Below are positions 3,776 through 6,960 of a DNA stretch of 6,960 nucleotides, one piece after another (position 1 is the first letter of the stretch; every line of letters begins with the position of its first letter). The stretch lies in the NCBI GenBank assembly GCA_002508425.1, contig DAKU01000110.1:29594-36553 (forward strand), given 5' to 3'. Both the position numbers and the translations under genes were made by a program. This DNA is from Methanosarcinaceae archaeon UBA470. Lineage in GTDB: Archaea > Halobacteriota > Methanosarcinia > Methanosarcinales > Methanosarcinaceae. Under the pieces are notes generated by a model that did not search any database, was not told the DNA's origin, and worked only from the letters and a program-made list of their open reading frames with translations.

Positions 3776-6571
3776 ATGAGTAAATTACCATGGGAACAGC
3801 CAGGCCAGAAAAAGGATCAAGAGCCAAATACTAATACTCCTGCAGGTGCACCTCCTTTTGCAGCTGGTGCTCCTATCCCGGATCTTTTCCAAAAGGCTTT
3901 CTCAGGAGAAGTAATTCAGGAAACAAGTATTTCTCCCCTTCCTCAGGAGAATAACTCTTCTCAACCGCCTTCCAATATGGTTCCACCTCTGTTTTCCATG
4001 GAAATGCCTGATCTTAATTCTCTCCAGTCCAATCAGAAACCACCAAGCAATCTGAATCCTTCCTTTGTAATAGGTGGAAAACAAGAGTCTTTACCATCCT
4101 TTTTGTCTCAGGGGCCACAAGTGACATTTCCAGGGCCAGAGGCTCCCTCAGCTGATGTAAAAGATTCATCAAAATCTCAGAACGCTAAGAAAAAACAATT
4201 GCCGCTTTTTGAAATGGCAGTGTCAGATGACAGTGTCAAGGGTGGAAATTCGATACCTTCTACAACTAATACTATTATTCCTACTTTTCTTTCAGGTCTT
4301 TCTACTCCCAGTTCTATGTTGAATGAATCAGAGAAACCTAGTTTGCCATTATTTCCAGCACCTGCTGAAAACACTATATCCTCTCCTTTTAGCCAGAATA
4401 CTCCAGTTTTAGGAGGTGTGACACCCCCTCCTCAAAATATACCTCCAGCTTCGGTTCAGTTTCCGCCATTCTCATCAATTCAGGCATCTACATCTCCAAT
4501 CCCTCCTGCCATAGTTTCTGGTCCAGGTAATCCATTTGAAGCTACTCCATCAGGCAGTGTAGCTCCCGTTTTTCCAGGAGGCCCATCTTTTGATGCTCCA
4601 GGCAACTCTCCGTTTGCTGGACCCACTTTGTTTAAGGATCCGTTCTCCGCATCTGGCTCTTCTCCATTATCGGGTAGTTCTTCACTCCTCCCTCCCTCTC
4701 CTTCTGCAGAACCTTTTTCTGCTTCTCAGGATCCCTTTGGTAAAGGTCAGGTTACTTCTGCTGCTGATCCATTTGCAAATCAAACAAATCCATTTGGTGT
4801 GGGTTTTGTTCCTCCGGGTCCTACTCCATTTCCACCTTCCGGAGCTATGCCGCCTTTCCCAGCCAGTTCTCTTTCTTCGGGTACTGGGGAACAAGATAAA
4901 AAGACAGGCACCAGTGGAAAGATGGCTGGAGTATCCGGGAACTTGGTGGCAGGCATAAGTGAGCTGGCAAACTCCCTTGTATCCAATCTTCGTAATCTTA
5001 CTAAAGGTAAGAGCTTGATGGATAAACTTGAGAGAATAAAAGAAGGCAATAATCACGAAGATGCTGATTCTTTACAGTTACCCGGCACTTTGGGATATGA
5101 AGATGCAATAAAGAAAGCAAAAGCCGATGAATCAACTTCAGTTTCAGATAAATCTCCTTTTGATTCAGAACTTTCGGGTATGTCGCCTTTTGCACCTAAT
5201 GATAGTGCAGATCATTTGTCAATGCCTCCTTCTCCATTATCAAAAGTTAGTATGGCTGATGTTCATGCAGATAGTAGTGTGTCCAACGACTTTGTGAAGG
5301 TAACACCAATAGAAAATCCATTGTTTGATTTCCCCGAGGCACTGAAGATAGAAAATAACTTACATACGCCTCCTTCTACTCGTACGGATGTCTTTGAAGA
5401 TGTTAAAGGGGAAATCAATAGCACAACGAATGAGCCTAAACTTGTGGGAAAGCAGGAAAATTTAATCCCTGAAATGCCTTCTCTTCCTGCAAGCATGAAG
5501 CAGAGGCCATCGAGTACTCTTTATAAACCCGATCCGGTTCCTAAACAGAAATCTGTATCTGAATCTTCTGATGATGGTGATAGCAGTGTTTTGTTTATGT
5601 CTAAAGAACTAGAAGATGTAAGGGAAAAGCTGGAACTATCTGCAGGAAATGTTTCTCAGGTTTTTAGTATGTTCGAGGAGCTTTCGGGAAATGTAACTTC
5701 CCTTGGGGATTCGGTGAAATTCCTGCAAAGCTCTTCTGATGATGTGATGAAAGCAACAGGTATGAAATTCGATAATCTGGATGGGCGTGTAGGTCAATTG
5801 GAATCACGTCTTTCAGGAATCGAACAACAAGTATCTCATGTTCAGTCTGAGAATAAGAATATCATGTCAAGTCTTTCCAGCATTGAGCAGCATATATCTG
5901 AGCTTGTGGAATCGTATACGGCTCTTGTTTCGAAGATGCAGGAGACAGCTCAGGAAACTGACGACCGCTTATCTGGTCTGTCAAGTAAAATCGGGTCTAT
6001 GGAGAGTCTGGTTCCAAGACTTGCCAATATGGAGAAATCAGGTGTTGAAACGTCTGTAGCTGTGCAAGACCTGGCAGGAAGCATTTCAACGTTTGCAACT
6101 GATGTTTCTAATGTTTCAGCTTCGCAGCAGGAGATACGGGATGAAATGACAGAGCTATCCAGGTATGTAGAGGGAGAGCTTAAAAAAATAGGGGCAAGGG
6201 GCTATAAAGTGGCAGGTCAGAGCATACAACTTACGCACATAATGAAAAATTCCACAAGTATTAAGTTGTGTATGGAATGGCTTGAGTTCCTTATGGAGCT
6301 TGTTGGGCGCAATAATCTTCCAGATATCCTCTCTTATTATGAGGAGCTTGGCTGGATAACGGAGGAAGTGCGTCTGGAACTCATGAGGTATGCTGAAGGA
6401 ATCGATTTCTATATGGAGAAGCCCGACTGGAAGCTGACTCCTGATGACCATGTGAAATCTATCTGGTTCATTGAGAACCTTGCAGGGGTCAAAGTTGACA
6501 AGAACAAGCTTTCTGTTATCGATCGGGATATCGATAAAGTAAGAAAGAGTTCAGAGATATACAATATTTGA
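3776..6571 (+). CDS. Large FlaD/FlaE (ArlD/E)-family archaellum accessory protein with long disordered N-terminus
   Basis: Residues ~815-912 are a clear archaellum FlaD/E domain: MEWLEFLMELVGRNNLPDIL (833-852), then YYEELGWITEEVR (854-866), YAEGID (872-877), and DWKLTPDDH with WFIENLAG (884-904). In other euryarchaeota, ArlC/D/E proteins form a cytosolic assembly at the archaellum motor and link it to chemotaxis adaptors. Residues ~608-805 are Ser/Glu/Gln-rich with heptad-like hydrophobics and no Pro-rich stretches, apart from one Pro near 747, so they are a probable coiled coil. Residues 1-600 are Pro/Ser-rich and probably disordered, except for a helix-forming island at ~383-424. xPF motifs cluster at 203-361, with two more at 460-472. 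There is no signal peptide or membrane segment. At 931 residues it is far longer than methanococcal FlaD (about 360). No other fla/arl genes are adjacent, so it may be a paralogue with another role. The ATG at 3776 fits the promoter spacing. Confidence 0.88.
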   Translation: MSKLPWEQPGQKKDQEPNTNTPAGAPPFAAGAPIPDLFQKAFSGEVIQETSISPLPQENNSSQPPSNMVPPLFSMEMPDLNSLQSNQKPPSNLNPSFVIGGKQESLPSFLSQGPQVTFPGPEAPSADVKDSSKSQNAKKKQLPLFEMAVSDDSVKGGNSIPSTTNTIIPTFLSGLSTPSSMLNESEKPSLPLFPAPAENTISSPFSQNTPVLGGVTPPPQNIPPASVQFPPFSSIQASTSPIPPAIVSGPGNPFEATPSGSVAPVFPGGPSFDAPGNSPFAGPTLFKDPFSASGSSPLSGSSSLLPPSPSAEPFSASQDPFGKGQVTSAADPFANQTNPFGVGFVPPGPTPFPPSGAMPPFPASSLSSGTGEQDKKTGTSGKMAGVSGNLVAGISELANSLVSNLRNLTKGKSLMDKLERIKEGNNHEDADSLQLPGTLGYEDAIKKAKADESTSVSDKSPFDSELSGMSPFAPNDSADHLSMPPSPLSKVSMADVHADSSVSNDFVKVTPIENPLFDFPEALKIENNLHTPPSTRTDVFEDVKGEINSTTNEPKLVGKQENLIPEMPSLPASMKQRPSSTLYKPDPVPKQKSVSESSDDGDSSVLFMSKELEDVREKLELSAGNVSQVFSMFEELSGNVTSLGDSVKFLQSSSDDVMKATGMKFDNLDGRVGQLESRLSGIEQQVSHVQSENKNIMSSLSSIEQHISELVESYTALVSKMQETAQETDDRLSGLSSKIGSMESLVPRLANMEKSGVETSVAVQDLAGSISTFATDVSNVSASQQEIRDEMTELSRYVEGELKKIGARGYKVAGQSIQLTHIMKNSTSIKLCMEWLEFLMELVGRNNLPDILSYYEELGWITEEVRLELMRYAEGIDFYMEKPDWKLTPDDHVKSIWFIENLAGVKVDKNKLSVIDRDIDKVRKSSEIYNI

Positions 6572-6576
6572 AACCG

Positions 6577-6622
6577 TTCTTGTATGTTTGTTCTCTGTAC
6601 TCATTTATATTTACTCTTTTTT
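6577..6622 (+). terminator. T-rich terminator of the FlaD/E-family gene
   Basis: The short stretch after the TGA stop (6569-6571) is pyrimidine-rich and ends in T6 (6617-6622), matching an archaeal oligo-T terminator. It faces the opposing gene's terminator, so the two convergent units end within about 90 bp of each other. Confidence 0.5.
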
Positions 6623-6631
6623 GCAGTTCTT

Positions 6632-6663
6632 AAAAAACTTAACCTGTGACTTCTTTCACAGGT
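6632..6663 (-). terminator. Hairpin plus T6 terminator overlapping the stop codon of the minus-strand gene
   Basis: ACCTGTGA (6642-6649) and TCACAGGT (6656-6663) form a perfect 8-bp stem with a 6-nt loop. Read on the minus strand, the hairpin is followed after four bases by T6 (complement of 6632-6637), resembling a bacterial-style intrinsic terminator. The minus-strand TGA stop (complement of 6656-6658) lies within the stem. On the plus strand no T-run follows the hairpin. Confidence 0.55.
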
Positions 6664-6960
6664 CGGTGCTATAATTCTCTTTGGCAGATGTTGCATTAGT
6701 TACCATTGGGAGTGCAAGGATAAGCAATATCATACTAAAGGGCATCGTTAGAATTGTTCCTATCCAGATCGCACTGCCGATTGCATTGAGGATCATAACT
6801 ATTACAACCAGTATTATAGTATCCTGTAGGTTGGCCTTTGCTATTTCCAGGCTTTCCTTTAGTGCATCTACAGCACCAGCATCCTTAATCACCATCAATG
6901 GCAGAGCATACAGGAAAATTACGCTGAATACTATGCCGATTATCATGCCTGGGATAACCA
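6656..6960 (-). CDS. C-terminal part of a multi-pass membrane protein, probably DUF4013-like (5' end outside window)
   Basis: The frame stays open to the right window edge, so the first visible ATG (complement 6944-6946) is probably internal. The codons before it read VIPG, giving the join IPGMIIGIVFS. This resembles the IPGI-type helix of DUF4013 and related archaeal membrane proteins, which continues, as here, into a Pro-containing hydrophobic helix (FLYALPLMVI) and a soluble stretch with DALKESLEIAKANLQD. Two more hydrophobic segments follow (IILVVIVMILNAIGSAIWIG and ILTMPFSMILLILALPMV), then a short polar tail ending STDL. About 100 residues are visible, with three to four likely membrane helices. 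The function is unknown in this family. It is transcribed toward the FlaD/E-family gene and shows no evident link to it. Confidence 0.6.
   Translation of the reverse strand, partial: VIPGMIIGIVFSVIFLYALPLMVIKDAGAVDALKESLEIAKANLQDTIILVVIVMILNAIGSAIWIGTILTMPFSMILLILALPMVTNATSAKENYSTDL

Noticed and set aside
4590..4958. 122-codon plus-strand frame rich in Leu, shifted relative to the FlaD/E-family gene
   Set aside because: A frame-shifted shadow of the repetitive Pro/Ser-rich region: CCT and TCT codons out of phase give Leu-rich strings.
4682..5056. Overlapping antisense open frames within the Pro/Ser-rich part of the FlaD/E-family gene
   Set aside because: Low-complexity CCT/TCT-rich codons read backwards give Arg/Gly/Lys-rich open frames. 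No family resemblance, and no promoter was apparent.

Overview
The window looks like chromosomal DNA from a methanogenic euryarchaeon, most likely a member of the Methanosarcinales (Methanosarcinaceae such as Methanolobus, Methanococcoides or a relative). This rests on four things: an archaeal-type threonyl-tRNA synthetase with the archaeal N-terminal editing domain, a rhodanese-less ThiI with the methanogen-type cysteine set, an archaellum FlaD/E-family protein, and AT-rich intergenic DNA with archaeal TATA boxes and oligo-T terminators. The genus is inferred from remembered family resemblance, not from a search.

Layout. Bases 1-1755 hold thrS, cut at its 5' end by the window edge. It is followed after 24 bp by a small acylphosphatase gene (1780-2064), and after another 70 bp by thiI (2135-3307), the tRNA 4-thiouridine sulfurtransferase. 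All three are on the plus strand, so this is a tRNA charging and modification neighbourhood with an acylphosphatase between. T-rich DNA after thiI probably ends that transcription unit.

Bases 3308-3775 are a 468-bp gap with no convincing protein gene, but it is not empty. It holds an oligo-T terminator, an 18-bp perfect palindrome with a third half-site copy, a strong TATA box (about 3488-3497), and, starting where transcription from that TATA box should begin, a 9-bp perfect long-range stem enclosing a smaller hairpin. That combination is what a small non-coding RNA gene would look like. More T-tracts follow, and then a second TATA box that serves the next gene.

Bases 3776-6571 encode a 931-residue protein. 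Its last ~110 residues are a clear FlaD/FlaE (ArlD/ArlE) archaellum accessory domain, preceded by about 200 residues of predicted coiled coil. The first ~600 residues are Pro/Ser-rich, apparently disordered, and studded with xPF and PLF short motifs. No other archaellum or chemotaxis gene is visible beside it, so within the window it is an orphan with its own promoter. It is the most unusual protein here.

A convergent minus-strand gene (stop at 6656) enters from the right edge and encodes the C-terminal part of a multi-pass membrane protein, probably DUF4013-like. A hairpin plus T-run overlapping its stop codon, and a T6 tract on the other strand, form a compact terminator region between the two convergent genes.
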